From JBOGXB01 sp050694215 (GTDB lineage: Bacteria; Actinomycetota; CADDZG01; WHSQ01), in the NCBI GenBank assembly GCA_050694215.1, contig JBOGXB010000015.1:1-34374 (forward strand): 34,374 nucleotides of DNA, given 5' to 3'. Each line of letters begins with the position of its first letter. Position 1 is the stretch's first letter. This document shows, in pieces, positions 8,022 to 16,041 of the stretch. The notes under the pieces are model-generated. The model was not told the DNA's origin. It saw only the letters and a program-made list of their open reading frames with translations, and ran no database searches. The translations under genes and the position numbers were made by a program.

Positions 8022-9059
8022 CTAGAACACCTCCAGGTCACCAAGCGTTAGGGCCCACGACCGTAGCTCCGTGGGTTCGGGCTGTAAACCCCCATTCAGC
8101 GGGTTTACGAGGAATGTCATCCCGCCCGGAATGCGAACGAACCCGGCGCGGCGGGCGCCAAAGGAGGAAGCGGATCCCGAAGGGAAGTGGCAGGTCAGGT
8201 GATCGACGGAAGAGGCTTTGACCACTCCACGAAGGAGACGGCGGGCAGTGGTCCGGTCCCCCACACGGACGATGACCTCGGCGACGGTGGACTCCCAGAG
8301 CTCCCCCCTTGGACGTACCCGGAACAGTGCGATCCCGGCTAGCCCGCCCTCACTTTCCTCCCGGACGGCCCGGTAGTCGAGCAGATGAGCCGCGGCGTAC
8401 CGCCACCACAGGTACTTGAGATCCCGGGGGGTTGCGATCCGATTGTCCCGACGCTCGGCGACATCCGCTAGGAGCGAGGGGAGGCCGGGATCGAGAAGGG
8501 CGTCAGCGGCGGTTTCAGCCTCGATGGACGGCCGCGGTCTCGGCCCGAGGATCCCGGACTTGGCGCTCCGGAACCTCGTAAGCACCTTCACCGGCCGCCG
8601 GACACGGACGGAGATCGGGATCTTCCCGACCTTTCGCCATCCCATCCTCAGGTCGCCCGGGAGGCTGTTCACGTTCGGGGTGTTGAAGACGAAGTCGGCC
8701 TCCCCCGCGAGGTTCTCTAGAGCCTCTCCGGTGAGCTTGGTGAATATCCCTCTCCTTTGGTAGTCGGGGTGAGTCGTGGTATCGACGGCCCTCACGCCGC
8801 GTAAGGCCAGGTTCCCGGCCAGGAACCGCCATCGCATGAACGACCGCAGTGCGATGATCCGCCCCTCGGCCTCCGCAACCATCATGTAGGACCGGCCGAA
8901 CGGGTTCTCCAGGTGCTTCCAGCGGAAGACGTCGGACGACCTCTCGCCGGTCGGCCCCCCTCCTAGCGTTGCTGATAGGAGTTCCAGCACTCCGGTTTCG
9001 TCCGCATCCCGGTAGGACCGGAGGCTGAATGCCGAGACCCGGGCGACTTCCTTCACCAT
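8022..9059 (-). CDS. GNAT-family N-acetyltransferase
   Basis: A 345-residue protein with an N-terminal GNAT domain: beta strands around MMVAEAEGRIIALRS, then VDTTTHPDYQRRGIFTKL, where QRRGIF forms the acetyl-CoA pyrophosphate loop. The remaining ~200 residues look like a second, degenerate GNAT-like half, as in the larger Eis-like or FemAB-adjacent acyltransferases. No membrane segment is seen. The ATG at 9059 directly follows the upstream TAG (TAGATG), with AGGGG three bases before it. It probably acylates an amino sugar of the polymer or its nucleotide precursor, judging only from the neighbours. The substrate is unknown. Confidence 0.8.
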   Translation of the reverse strand: MVKEVARVSAFSLRSYRDADETGVLELLSATLGGGPTGERSSDVFRWKHLENPFGRSYMMVAEAEGRIIALRSFMRWRFLAGNLALRGVRAVDTTTHPDYQRRGIFTKLTGEALENLAGEADFVFNTPNVNSLPGDLRMGWRKVGKIPISVRVRRPVKVLTRFRSAKSGILGPRPRPSIEAETAADALLDPGLPSLLADVAERRDNRIATPRDLKYLWWRYAAAHLLDYRAVREESEGGLAGIALFRVRPRGELWESTVAEVIVRVGDRTTARRLLRGVVKASSVDHLTCHFPSGSASSFGARRAGFVRIPGGMTFLVNPLNGGLQPEPTELRSWALTLGDLEVF

Positions 9060-9989
9060 CTACCCCTGACCTGCCAGCGCCGCTCGACCCGACAGCGCGC
9101 CTAGTGCCACGGTGGCCGTAACCGCGAGACAAAGCTCGATCGACACGATTAGCGCGGCGCCGTCAACCGTCGGCTGCAGACCGGCCCATCGGGACGCGAC
9201 GTAGACGAGCAGGAGGTGCGAGACACCCACCGGCACGGCTCCCCACCACCGTCGCGCCGCGGCGTGGAGCACGCTCGAGACCGCCGGCCAACCCGCCCGT
9301 GCAAGCGGCTCCACCACCATCAGCCCCAGGCACGCGATCCCACCCACAATCGAGCTGGGTCGGCCGAACCCGCCGGCCGCACTTGTCCAGGCCAGGAGCC
9401 CTGTGGCAGCGTAAGCACCGGCCGAGCCGAGCCCGGCCAGCGCGCGCGGCCAGCCGAGCAGCATGAGAGGCAGCGTCGCGCCGAGCAGGACGGATGCCTG
9501 CTCGGTATCGGGGAGCGTGAAGTACACACCGACCACCGACACGGCGAGCAGCACCGGCGGGAAGCCCGCATGCCCCCAACGGCGGTCGAAGTCGGCCACC
9601 AGCGTGCCGCCGACCACAGTGGCCGCCATCACCAGGATCCGGATCCATTCGGTCTCGACGAGGTCTCCCTGGGAGGCCACAAGCCATGCTCCCGGGATCG
9701 CGAGCACCGAGCCCGCGATTCGGGGCATCGGGACGAACCCCGCAATCAACCCCGCTCCGGCCAGGGCTGCCAGCCCCTGAGCGAGCCCTGAGGGTAATGT
9801 CACCGCCTCGCGCAGCCCCCACGCGGTGCCCGCCACGAGCAAGAGACCGGCCCCGGGAAAATGCCTGTGCCTGACGAGAAGCCAGGCGACCCCAGCGACG
9901 GCTCCGAAGCCTAGGGCCAGGAGCCCGGCCTGCAGACCCACGATGAACTCACGGTTTTGGATGGTATTCAGCCCCAACCAGTCCGTCAC
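9060..9989 (-). CDS. Polytopic membrane protein of unknown function
   Basis: A 309-residue protein, mostly hydrophobic Ala/Gly/Leu/Val with eight to ten predicted transmembrane helices and short loops. The only polar stretches are near residues 40, 110-140 (ETEWIRI, DFDRRWGH) and 225-250. I recognise no family motif, and in particular none from Wzx, Wzy or WaaL. It lies in the minus-strand run between a glycosyltransferase and a GNAT, and its stop adjoins the GNAT start. Start GTG 9989 is preceded by a GC hairpin (9999-10015). A flippase, polymerase partner or acyl-transfer partner are all possible; none is supported by a motif. Confidence 0.6.
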   Translation of the reverse strand: MTDWLGLNTIQNREFIVGLQAGLLALGFGAVAGVAWLLVRHRHFPGAGLLLVAGTAWGLREAVTLPSGLAQGLAALAGAGLIAGFVPMPRIAGSVLAIPGAWLVASQGDLVETEWIRILVMAATVVGGTLVADFDRRWGHAGFPPVLLAVSVVGVYFTLPDTEQASVLLGATLPLMLLGWPRALAGLGSAGAYAATGLLAWTSAAGGFGRPSSIVGGIACLGLMVVEPLARAGWPAVSSVLHAAARRWWGAVPVGVSHLLLVYVASRWAGLQPTVDGAALIVSIELCLAVTATVALGALSGRAALAGQG

Positions 9990-9998
9990 CGGAAACCT

Positions 9999-10015
9999 GC
10001 GGGGGAAACCCCCGC
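9999..10015. promoter_or_regulatory. Perfect 7-bp GC hairpin between two coupled genes
   Basis: GCGGGGG and CCCCCGC flank a 3-base loop (AAA on the plus strand, TTT on the minus). It lies in the 34-base gap between the stop of the glycosyltransferase at 10024 and the GTG at 9989. There is no T-run, so it does not look like a classic terminator. An RNA processing or stability hairpin, or a block on the ribosome site, are possible. Confidence 0.4.
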
Positions 10016-10023
10016 TGCTCGTC

Positions 10024-11130
10024 TCACTGAAGCAGCTCCTCGTATAGCTCCTCGCTCCGATAGACCGCGGCCCGGATATCGAAATCCTGTGCGCGGCGCC
10101 TCGCCGCCTTTCCTAGGCGCTCTCTGAGCGCCGGGTCTTGAAGCACCGTCACTATTCCGTCCGCGAGTGCGTCGGGCTCCGCGGCGGGGACCACCAGCCC
10201 GTGCTCTCCGTCCTCCACGACCTCCGGGTTGCCACCCGCCCGGGTGATCACGGCAGGCTTGCCCAGACTCATCGCCTCCAAGAGAGCAATGGATAGCCCG
10301 TCGTACTGCGAGGGAATCGCGAGCACGTCGAACGCCCCCATGATCCGGGTCGCGTCTTCCCGGAATCCGGTGAACACCACCGTCCCATCGAGACCAAGGT
10401 CGCCCGCGCGGCGTCGTACCTCCGGTTCGAGGACCCCTTGTCCCACGACCACGAACCGCACGTCGGGAACGGCCCGGCGGACGGTGGCCGCGGCGTCGAG
10501 AAGCTGCATGTGGCCCTTTCCGACCTTGAAGTTGGCCACCGTCCCCACCACGGGAGCGCCGTCGGGGATCCCGAGCTCCTCCCGGACTCCGTCGGCCATG
10601 CCCCATCGCGCCACGGAGGTGCGGTCGATGCCGTAGTAGCGCGTCTCTACCGGTGGCATCCGGAGGAACCGGAGAGGCGCCGGGTACCGGACGGACGCTC
10701 GAACGTGGTCGGAGACTGCGAGCACGTGATGGTTGCGATGATAGGTGAGGAGGTTGGCCCAATAGGTGACAGGGTGGTAGCGGTCCCAGACGTTGTGCTC
10801 CGTGTAGACGATGCGAGGGCCGCGGTGCCTGGAAAAGGCGAGGCGAGCACCGATCGCTGCGTAGGGAGAGTGGGCATGGACCAGGTGAAAGCCGCCCTTG
10901 CTCACAAGAGACCGGAGGTGGCCGACCCAGCTCGCTCCCCGAGCCCCCCCGAGGCAGTGAACCCGAAGACCGGCCTGCTGCAGCTCGCCGACCAAGGCGT
11001 CTTTGTGCGGCAGGAGATAGGCCACTTCGTATTCGAACCGGGATCGGTCGAGATAGGGGGCGGCGCTCACCAGGAGCTGCTCGGCCCCGCCTCGTCCCAG
11101 TCCCTTGATCAACAGGACGACGCGTTTCAA
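10024..11130 (-). CDS. Glycosyltransferase family 4 (GT-B), TTG start
   Basis: A 368-residue retaining glycosyltransferase. The N-terminal half has the acceptor-side glycine loop GLGRGGAEQLL (10-20) and VHAHSPYAAIGARL. The donor half has VVGTVANFKVGKGH (194-207) and the acidic pair in SQYDGLSIALLEAM, where Asp277 takes the place of the first Glu of EX7E and Glu285 is the second. A C-terminal helix returns to the N-domain, as usual for GT-B. The start is TTG at 11130, overlapping the preceding stop as TTGA, so translation is probably coupled. It belongs to a pair with the next gene upstream. Donor and linkage cannot be read from the sequence. Confidence 0.88.
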   Translation of the reverse strand: MKRVVLLIKGLGRGGAEQLLVSAAPYLDRSRFEYEVAYLLPHKDALVGELQQAGLRVHCLGGARGASWVGHLRSLVSKGGFHLVHAHSPYAAIGARLAFSRHRGPRIVYTEHNVWDRYHPVTYWANLLTYHRNHHVLAVSDHVRASVRYPAPLRFLRMPPVETRYYGIDRTSVARWGMADGVREELGIPDGAPVVGTVANFKVGKGHMQLLDAAATVRRAVPDVRFVVVGQGVLEPEVRRRAGDLGLDGTVVFTGFREDATRIMGAFDVLAIPSQYDGLSIALLEAMSLGKPAVITRAGGNPEVVEDGEHGLVVPAAEPDALADGIVTVLQDPALRERLGKAARRRAQDFDIRAAVYRSEELYEELLQ

Positions 11131-12248
11131 GAGCCCATCATCTCCTCGTAGAGCGAGAGGTAGCGGGCCGCGACCGTTCGGATGTCGAAACGGGCGAGAC
11201 AGCGTTTCCGGGCCGCTTCTCCGATGGCGCGGCGCCCATTCTCGTCTCCGAGCAGCTTCACCACTCGTTCTGCGAGCCCATCGAGGTCGCCGGGAGGAAC
11301 CAAGAAACCGGTCGTTCCGTCGACCACCACCTCCGGCACACCGGCCACGGCATATCCGGCGACAGGTATCCCAGCAATGCCTGCCTCGATGATGATGGCC
11401 GGCATCCCCTCCATGCCGTCGGCTCTGCTGGCGAAGAGAAGAACGTCAGCGGCCGTCAGGACGTTCGCAACGTCCGTGCGCTTCCCAAGCATGAGCAGTC
11501 GACCGTCGAGCCCCTCCTGGACGGCGGCCATCCGAAGCTCCTCTCGCATCGGCCCGTCCCCCACCCAAACGTGCACAACCTCTCCCACGTCCCGAAGGAC
11601 GCGAGCCGTGACGCGGAGATGAGCGAGAGGGTCCTTCTCCCACGAGATGGCGCCCATCGACACGATCACGGGCGTTCCGCGCTGGATTCCGAGGTCTCTC
11701 CTAGTCTCATCCCGACTCTTCGTGACGGTCAAGCGCTTGCGATCCACTCCGTTCGGGATCGTCATCACCTTATGAGGGGCCACGCGGAACAGCTCCACCG
11801 TTTCACGCCGGACGTCCTCCGCTACGGCCACGATCCGATCGGCTCGTCGCATGATGGCCCCGTAGGCGGTTCGACGCAGCCCCCGGGTGAGCGAGCTGGG
11901 GGCGCTGCCGATCCGGCGATAAACGACGAGAGGACCCCGTCGGATCAGTGTCGAGGTCGCGTACTTCAGAGCCTCGCCCCCGTGCGCCTGCACCACGTCG
12001 GGCTCGTACGCCCGGACGAGGGCACGAAGGTTGCGAAGCGCGCGAGGGCTCACCCCTACACCGGGCAACACTCCCCCTCCGTCGCCGAGAAAAGCACAAG
12101 GAGCGTCGAAGACGACCTCGAGCTCGCCACCTCGTATCACCGCGACATGCTGAGATGTTCGTTCGTCGTCGAGGGCGCGCACGAGATCGGAGGCGAAGAC
12201 CTCCGCTCCTCGGCGCTGTCCCGTCGCGACCACGTGCAGAATTCGCAA
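11127..12248 (-). CDS. Glycosyltransferase family 4 (GT-B), TTG start with strong ribosome site
   Basis: A 373-residue GT-B glycosyltransferase. MRILHVVATGQRRGAEVF (1-18) is the acceptor-domain loop, AHGGEALKYA lies in the cleft, and the donor domain has VSMGAISWEKDP (197-207) and the EX7E pair E280/E288 in MEGMPAIIIEAG. TTG 12248 is preceded by AAGGAG seven bases upstream, which decides the start. It is the first gene of the left-hand minus-strand run, facing the divergent G8-protein gene across a 123-base gap, and it is coupled to the following glycosyltransferase. It probably adds one residue of the repeat; the sugar is unknown. Confidence 0.88.
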   Translation of the reverse strand: MRILHVVATGQRRGAEVFASDLVRALDDERTSQHVAVIRGGELEVVFDAPCAFLGDGGGVLPGVGVSPRALRNLRALVRAYEPDVVQAHGGEALKYATSTLIRRGPLVVYRRIGSAPSSLTRGLRRTAYGAIMRRADRIVAVAEDVRRETVELFRVAPHKVMTIPNGVDRKRLTVTKSRDETRRDLGIQRGTPVIVSMGAISWEKDPLAHLRVTARVLRDVGEVVHVWVGDGPMREELRMAAVQEGLDGRLLMLGKRTDVANVLTAADVLLFASRADGMEGMPAIIIEAGIAGIPVAGYAVAGVPEVVVDGTTGFLVPPGDLDGLAERVVKLLGDENGRRAIGEAARKRCLARFDIRTVAARYLSLYEEMMGS

Positions 12249-12371
12249 GAGCTAGCTCCTTGGTCCTGGTTTCTGGAAGATTCTTCTCACCCTCGGAAGG
12301 AACCCGCCGGGTTCAGGCCGAAGTACTCCGTGCCGAAGTGATTCCTACTTCCGCTTGTGGAGGGGTGCTTT
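12249..12371. promoter_or_regulatory. Divergent intergenic region with two inverted repeats
   Basis: The only place where transcription diverges. It must hold promoters for the left glycosyltransferase run (minus) and the G8 gene (plus), unless the minus run is read through. Two short palindromes are visible: GAAGA-T-TCTTC at 12276-12286 and AACCC-GCC-GGGTT at 12301-12313. Either could be an operator. No clear -35/-10 pair was found. The G8 ribosome site GGAGGGG is at 12359-12365. Confidence 0.5.
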
Positions 12372-14291
12372 ATGAGAGAGAGTCGATCTCGGACATACCA
12401 CGCGAAGCAGGGCAATCAGACCATCCCGGCGGTCGACCGGAGGCGCTTTTTCCGGCTCACTCTAGGGGGCGCTGCCGGATTGATGCTGACACCGTTGGTC
12501 CCCCACGCCTGGGCTCGCGAGTCCCACGCACGTACCCCGGGCAGGTGGAGCGACCCTCGGACCTGGGGCGGGGCCGTCCCCGGCCCCCGAGATGTGGCCG
12601 TGATCTCCTCCGACGTCGTCATCGACCGCGATGCCCGAGTGGCCGGTGTGATCGTCCAACGCGGCGGGACTCTGTCCTTCCTCAGCGGGCGATCCGTCAC
12701 GCTGGAGAGCTCGCGCAACGTGGTCGTTCGAGGGCGCCTGAACATGCGCCCGAAGGCATCGTCCATCGTGCATCGCGTGATCTTCGTCAACGTCGACGAG
12801 GGCAGGTTCAAGGGCGAGGGAAAGAAGGTCCTGGATTCGGATGTCGGACTCTGGGTGATGGACAAGGGCGTTCTCGACATCGCCGGCTCCCCCAAGCGAG
12901 CGTGGACGAGAACGATCTCCGGGGTCCGGAAAGGCGCGACCACCATCGAGCTACGCGATCCACCCAAGGGGTGGCGCGTGGGAGACCGCATCGTTCTAAC
13001 GCCCACTCGTAACCCCGCGGAGTGGGATCACCACACCTCGTTCGACCATGCCAAGATTACGGCCATCAACGGGAACAGGGTCAAGCTGTCGACGCCGACA
13101 GGGTTCGGTCATCCCAAGGTCGAGGTCCGCCCCGGGCTCGTCCTCACCCCAGAGGTACTGAACCTGAGCAGGAACGCGAAGATCCAAGGGACACGTGGGG
13201 GACGAGCCCACGTGTTCGTCAATTCCTCGAGGCGTCAGAGCATCCGCTACGCGAAGGTCACCCACATGGGTCCGCGCCGGGCAAACTCCGAGCGCGGCTA
13301 CTCGCAGCCCGTCACCGGTCGCTACCCCCTCCATTTTCATCAGTGCGGGAAGGGGTCCAAAGGCTCGGTCGTCACGGGTACCGTCGTGACCAAGTCGGGC
13401 AACCGAGCGTTCGTTCCTCACGGGAGCAACGGCATAACCTTTCGGGACTGCGTCAGCCACAACACCATGGACGGCGCCTACTGGTGGGATCCGCCCGAAG
13501 ACGACGGTCACGCTCACATGTCCAACGACATTGCCTGGGAGCGGAGCGTCGCCTCCCTGGTGAGCCAGGAATACGGGGACCCGCGCGGCAGGTTGAACGG
13601 CTTCCTCCTGGGAGCGGGTATGGGCAACGTGGTGCGGGATTGTGTCGCGGTGGGCGTGCAGAAGAGTCTCGACGCAAATGGATACCTGTGGCCTCCTTCG
13701 GCCGGCCCCTGGGTCTTCAAGGACAATGTCTCCCACAACAACTTCTCCCACGGAGTCTTCAACTGGACCAACCGACGAGAGACCCAGTTCACCAAGGGGC
13801 TCGTCGCCTATCACAACGGAAAAACGGGGATCACCCACGGCGCCTATCTCAGCCCTCACCTCTACAAGGACGTGACCCTCTATGGGAACCCCGAGGCGGC
13901 GATCAAGCTGTGGGCCCTGTCCAACGACGGACATCCCGTGCGCTTCCAGAACGCCGACCTCGACGGAGCGGGTCTGTCGGACTATGCGGTAGTCACCGCA
14001 AAGCACCGCTTCCCCGCCAAGACCCCGACCCGGTTCGAGAGAAGCACCTTCCGAGGCTTCCGGAAAGCTGCGGTCCACGTGATCGATGACTACGCGAAGA
14101 CCGGCACTCCGGATCTGATCGACTTCGTCGACTGCACCTTCAAGGGGAACGAGTTCTGGCTTGGATCACACGTAGCCCCGAAGACCAGGCTCCGAGTGCG
14201 TGATAGCGCCCGAGGGAAACTGACGCTGCGGCGTATCGACCGGCAGGGCGGCCGTCGCCGCAGATGGAACGCCCGCGTCACGAGAGGTTGA
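12372..14291 (+). CDS. Tat-exported G8-domain, CEMIP/TMEM2-like right-handed beta-helix protein
   Basis: A 639-residue protein. A twin-arginine signal (DRRRFFRLT, 22-30) with hydrophobic core to about 45 and an AWA cleavage site near 48 predicts Tat export. Residues 57-130 match the G8 domain (GRWSDPRTW, PGPRDVAVIS), followed by a long parallel beta-helix. Motifs recall the human hyaluronan-depolymerising CEMIP/TMEM2 proteins: RYPLHFH (317-323), NRAFVPHGSNGITFRD (344-359) and a DGAYWW-type segment. The tail is very basic. ATG 12372 has GGAGGGG (12359-12365) six bases upstream, so I reject the in-frame GTG at 12357. It is the only plus-strand gene, placed between sulfotransferases and glycosyltransferases. 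A secreted lyase, hydrolase or binding protein for the locus's own sulfated glycan is the likely role; catalysis is not proven. Confidence 0.82.
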   Translation: MRESRSRTYHAKQGNQTIPAVDRRRFFRLTLGGAAGLMLTPLVPHAWARESHARTPGRWSDPRTWGGAVPGPRDVAVISSDVVIDRDARVAGVIVQRGGTLSFLSGRSVTLESSRNVVVRGRLNMRPKASSIVHRVIFVNVDEGRFKGEGKKVLDSDVGLWVMDKGVLDIAGSPKRAWTRTISGVRKGATTIELRDPPKGWRVGDRIVLTPTRNPAEWDHHTSFDHAKITAINGNRVKLSTPTGFGHPKVEVRPGLVLTPEVLNLSRNAKIQGTRGGRAHVFVNSSRRQSIRYAKVTHMGPRRANSERGYSQPVTGRYPLHFHQCGKGSKGSVVTGTVVTKSGNRAFVPHGSNGITFRDCVSHNTMDGAYWWDPPEDDGHAHMSNDIAWERSVASLVSQEYGDPRGRLNGFLLGAGMGNVVRDCVAVGVQKSLDANGYLWPPSAGPWVFKDNVSHNNFSHGVFNWTNRRETQFTKGLVAYHNGKTGITHGAYLSPHLYKDVTLYGNPEAAIKLWALSNDGHPVRFQNADLDGAGLSDYAVVTAKHRFPAKTPTRFERSTFRGFRKAAVHVIDDYAKTGTPDLIDFVDCTFKGNEFWLGSHVAPKTRLRVRDSARGKLTLRRIDRQGGRRRRWNARVTRG

Positions 14292-14322
14292 CGCCCTGCC
14301 TCCGGCTCACGGCTCATAAACC

Positions 14323-14347
14323 TCAACGCGGCTGCACAGCGGGTTGA
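14323..14347. terminator. Weak imperfect hairpin between convergent genes
   Basis: TCAAC (14323-14327) pairs with GTTGA (14343-14347) around a smaller imperfect GC stem, in the 82-base gap where the plus-strand G8 gene and the minus-strand sulfotransferase gene converge. No long T-run follows on either strand. A bidirectional terminator would be expected here, but the evidence is thin. Confidence 0.25.
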
Positions 14348-14373
14348 AACGCGGCGATCCAATACGAGTCCCG

Positions 14374-15210
14374 TCAGACATATCCCAGCCGCTCGAGTAG
14401 ATCTCCGGTGAGCTCTCGGAAGAGCGCCATGTTCCGGGGAGAGAGCACCTCCCGCCATTGACCGGGCTTCCCCGATCGCAGGTGCGAGCCTTCTTTGACC
14501 TGACCGATCGACCGGCCGGCCATCCTTTGAAAACTGAATCGAAGGGCGAGGTCGACGCTGCGTTCGACGGCAGCGGGTTTGAAGCCGTAGTGCCGAAAGA
14601 TACGGCCGAAGTGGTTGGCCTCGTCGACGATGAAGTCCTCGTATCTAAGCTCGAGGAATTCGGGCTGTGCGTACGTCCACTGGCCCATCTCCGCTAGGTC
14701 TGATCCGGCGCTCCGGCGGATCTCCGCCGCCATCCCGGCCTCGAGATCAAGCGATCTCAAGTATTGCTGGTACGTCATCCCGCCATACTCCGGGCTAGGG
14801 ACGTGGACCCATTCCTCATCCGTCCAGAGGTGGTAGTGGTAGCCGGACACCACAACATCACGAGGATCGCGAATCAGGTGCGAGCCCCGAAAGGAATCCA
14901 ATGCCTTGCGGTCGAACAGTCGGGAATGGCGGTACAACAGGATCTCCGCGCCGGGGGGGGCTGAATGCTCTGCCACTCGCTGGACCGAAAGGCCAAACTG
15001 TCTAGCGACCAGAGATAGGACATTTCGGAACCACACCGTGCCGATCCTGTGATGCGCGACGTGCACCACCGTGGCGCGGGTTCCGTCCGGAAAGGGGTTT
15101 AGCAACCTGCGGCGCACGGGCTGCGCGAGGCGATATGACGTCGAGGAAACGACTCGCTTGGCCCGAAGAGGGAGATGCGTGCTTGCGAGGCTTCTTACGA
15201 CGCCCGGCAT
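14374..15210 (-). CDS. Sulfotransferase (PAPS-dependent), third of three
   Basis: A 278-residue cytosolic-type sulfotransferase that would move sulfate from PAPS to a glycan hydroxyl. The 5'-phosphosulfate loop is the divergent HHRIGTVWFR (53-62) rather than PKSGTTW. The 3'-phosphate site is RDPRDVVVSGYHYH (114-127), and the late RSGKPGQW (245-252) corresponds to the RKGxxGDW motif. ELRYEDF is also a family segment. ATG 15210 overlaps the preceding sulfotransferase stop as TGATG; starting further upstream would overlap that gene needlessly. This protein is of a different subfamily from its two neighbours. It is the last gene of the right-hand minus-strand run and converges on the G8 gene. Confidence 0.85.
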   Translation of the reverse strand: MPGVVRSLASTHLPLRAKRVVSSTSYRLAQPVRRRLLNPFPDGTRATVVHVAHHRIGTVWFRNVLSLVARQFGLSVQRVAEHSAPPGAEILLYRHSRLFDRKALDSFRGSHLIRDPRDVVVSGYHYHLWTDEEWVHVPSPEYGGMTYQQYLRSLDLEAGMAAEIRRSAGSDLAEMGQWTYAQPEFLELRYEDFIVDEANHFGRIFRHYGFKPAAVERSVDLALRFSFQRMAGRSIGQVKEGSHLRSGKPGQWREVLSPRNMALFRELTGDLLERLGYV

Positions 15211-16037
15211 CAGGCAAGCCCCCACGCCGAGAGATCGTCCCCCATGTACCGGCGCAGACGCCGAACATCGTCGCGCAGGCGGTCCTCGATTTCACGACGG
15301 GCGCCGTCCGAAAGTCTCGGCTTGGGGGGCGCCTTCCTCGTCGTCAATCGATACTTCACTTGCTTGAGGGACAGTGGGGCGACGGAGGCAAGTCTCCGGT
15401 AACCCGGGACCCTTCTGAGTGCCTGATCGACCGGCCGTCGCGACCGCTTCTTGGAGCTGGTTTGGAACTCTTCCCATAGGTCTGAGGGCTGCCAGTCTTT
15501 GTCCACGCCGAGGATCTCGTACACGCGCCCAAGGGTCCGGACGCGATCGCGCTTGAGATCCTCCGACTTCAGCACGAGCAGCTGGTCACGGGGGAAATGC
15601 TCCAGGTATTGCTCGATCTGCAACGCGTAGCAACTCACGTTGTAGTACGTGGAATCCTCCAGGAGCGATCGATCCGCCGATGGGTCGCGCTCCAAGCCCC
15701 GAACCAGGTTGTAATGGTATTCGGACAACATCCGGTCGATCGGATGCCTGATTATGTAGACGAGGCGAACCTCGGGGAGCAGCTTCGCGACGCGCATCGG
15801 CACATCCGGGATGTGGGGGAATGCCGTGTACTCGGTAGACGCTTCCCCGATGGCGGTGACTTGCCCCGCCCCGTCGAAGAGGCGCTCGTACCATTCGATA
15901 CCTCGATCCCAGTTGCTAGAGAAGAACAATGGTTCCTTCACAGAAGGCATGAAGATCTGAGGATGGTCGCTGAGATAGCGGTAAAGGCTGGTCGTTCCTC
16001 CCTTCATCGCTCCAATGATGAGAAAATTGGGAAGCAT
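15210..16037 (-). CDS. Sulfotransferase (heparan-sulfotransferase-like), tandem paralogue
   Basis: A 275-residue PAPS-dependent sulfotransferase. The 5'-phosphosulfate loop is GAMKGGTTSLYRYL (9-22) with Lys12, and the 3'-phosphate site is RHPIDRMLSEY (97-107), as in the NDST/heparan sulfotransferase family. A basic linker precedes the C-terminal SDGARREIEDRL helix, which is shared nearly unchanged with the upstream neighbour. The two are clearly tandem duplicates. ATG 16037 is four bases from the upstream stop. Likely substrate: a hydroxyl or amine on the exported polysaccharide or its lipid-linked precursor. Confidence 0.88.
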   Translation of the reverse strand: MLPNFLIIGAMKGGTTSLYRYLSDHPQIFMPSVKEPLFFSSNWDRGIEWYERLFDGAGQVTAIGEASTEYTAFPHIPDVPMRVAKLLPEVRLVYIIRHPIDRMLSEYHYNLVRGLERDPSADRSLLEDSTYYNVSCYALQIEQYLEHFPRDQLLVLKSEDLKRDRVRTLGRVYEILGVDKDWQPSDLWEEFQTSSKKRSRRPVDQALRRVPGYRRLASVAPLSLKQVKYRLTTRKAPPKPRLSDGARREIEDRLRDDVRRLRRYMGDDLSAWGLA

Positions 16038-16041
16038 CGGT

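Noticed and set aside
9999..10015. Rho-independent terminator
   Set aside because: The stem is GC-rich but no T-run follows on either strand, and the flanking genes are 34 bases apart in one run.
12996..14078. 360-codon minus-strand frame under the G8 gene
   Set aside because: The plus strand encodes a signal peptide and G8/beta-helix motifs with a good ribosome site; the minus frame has none.
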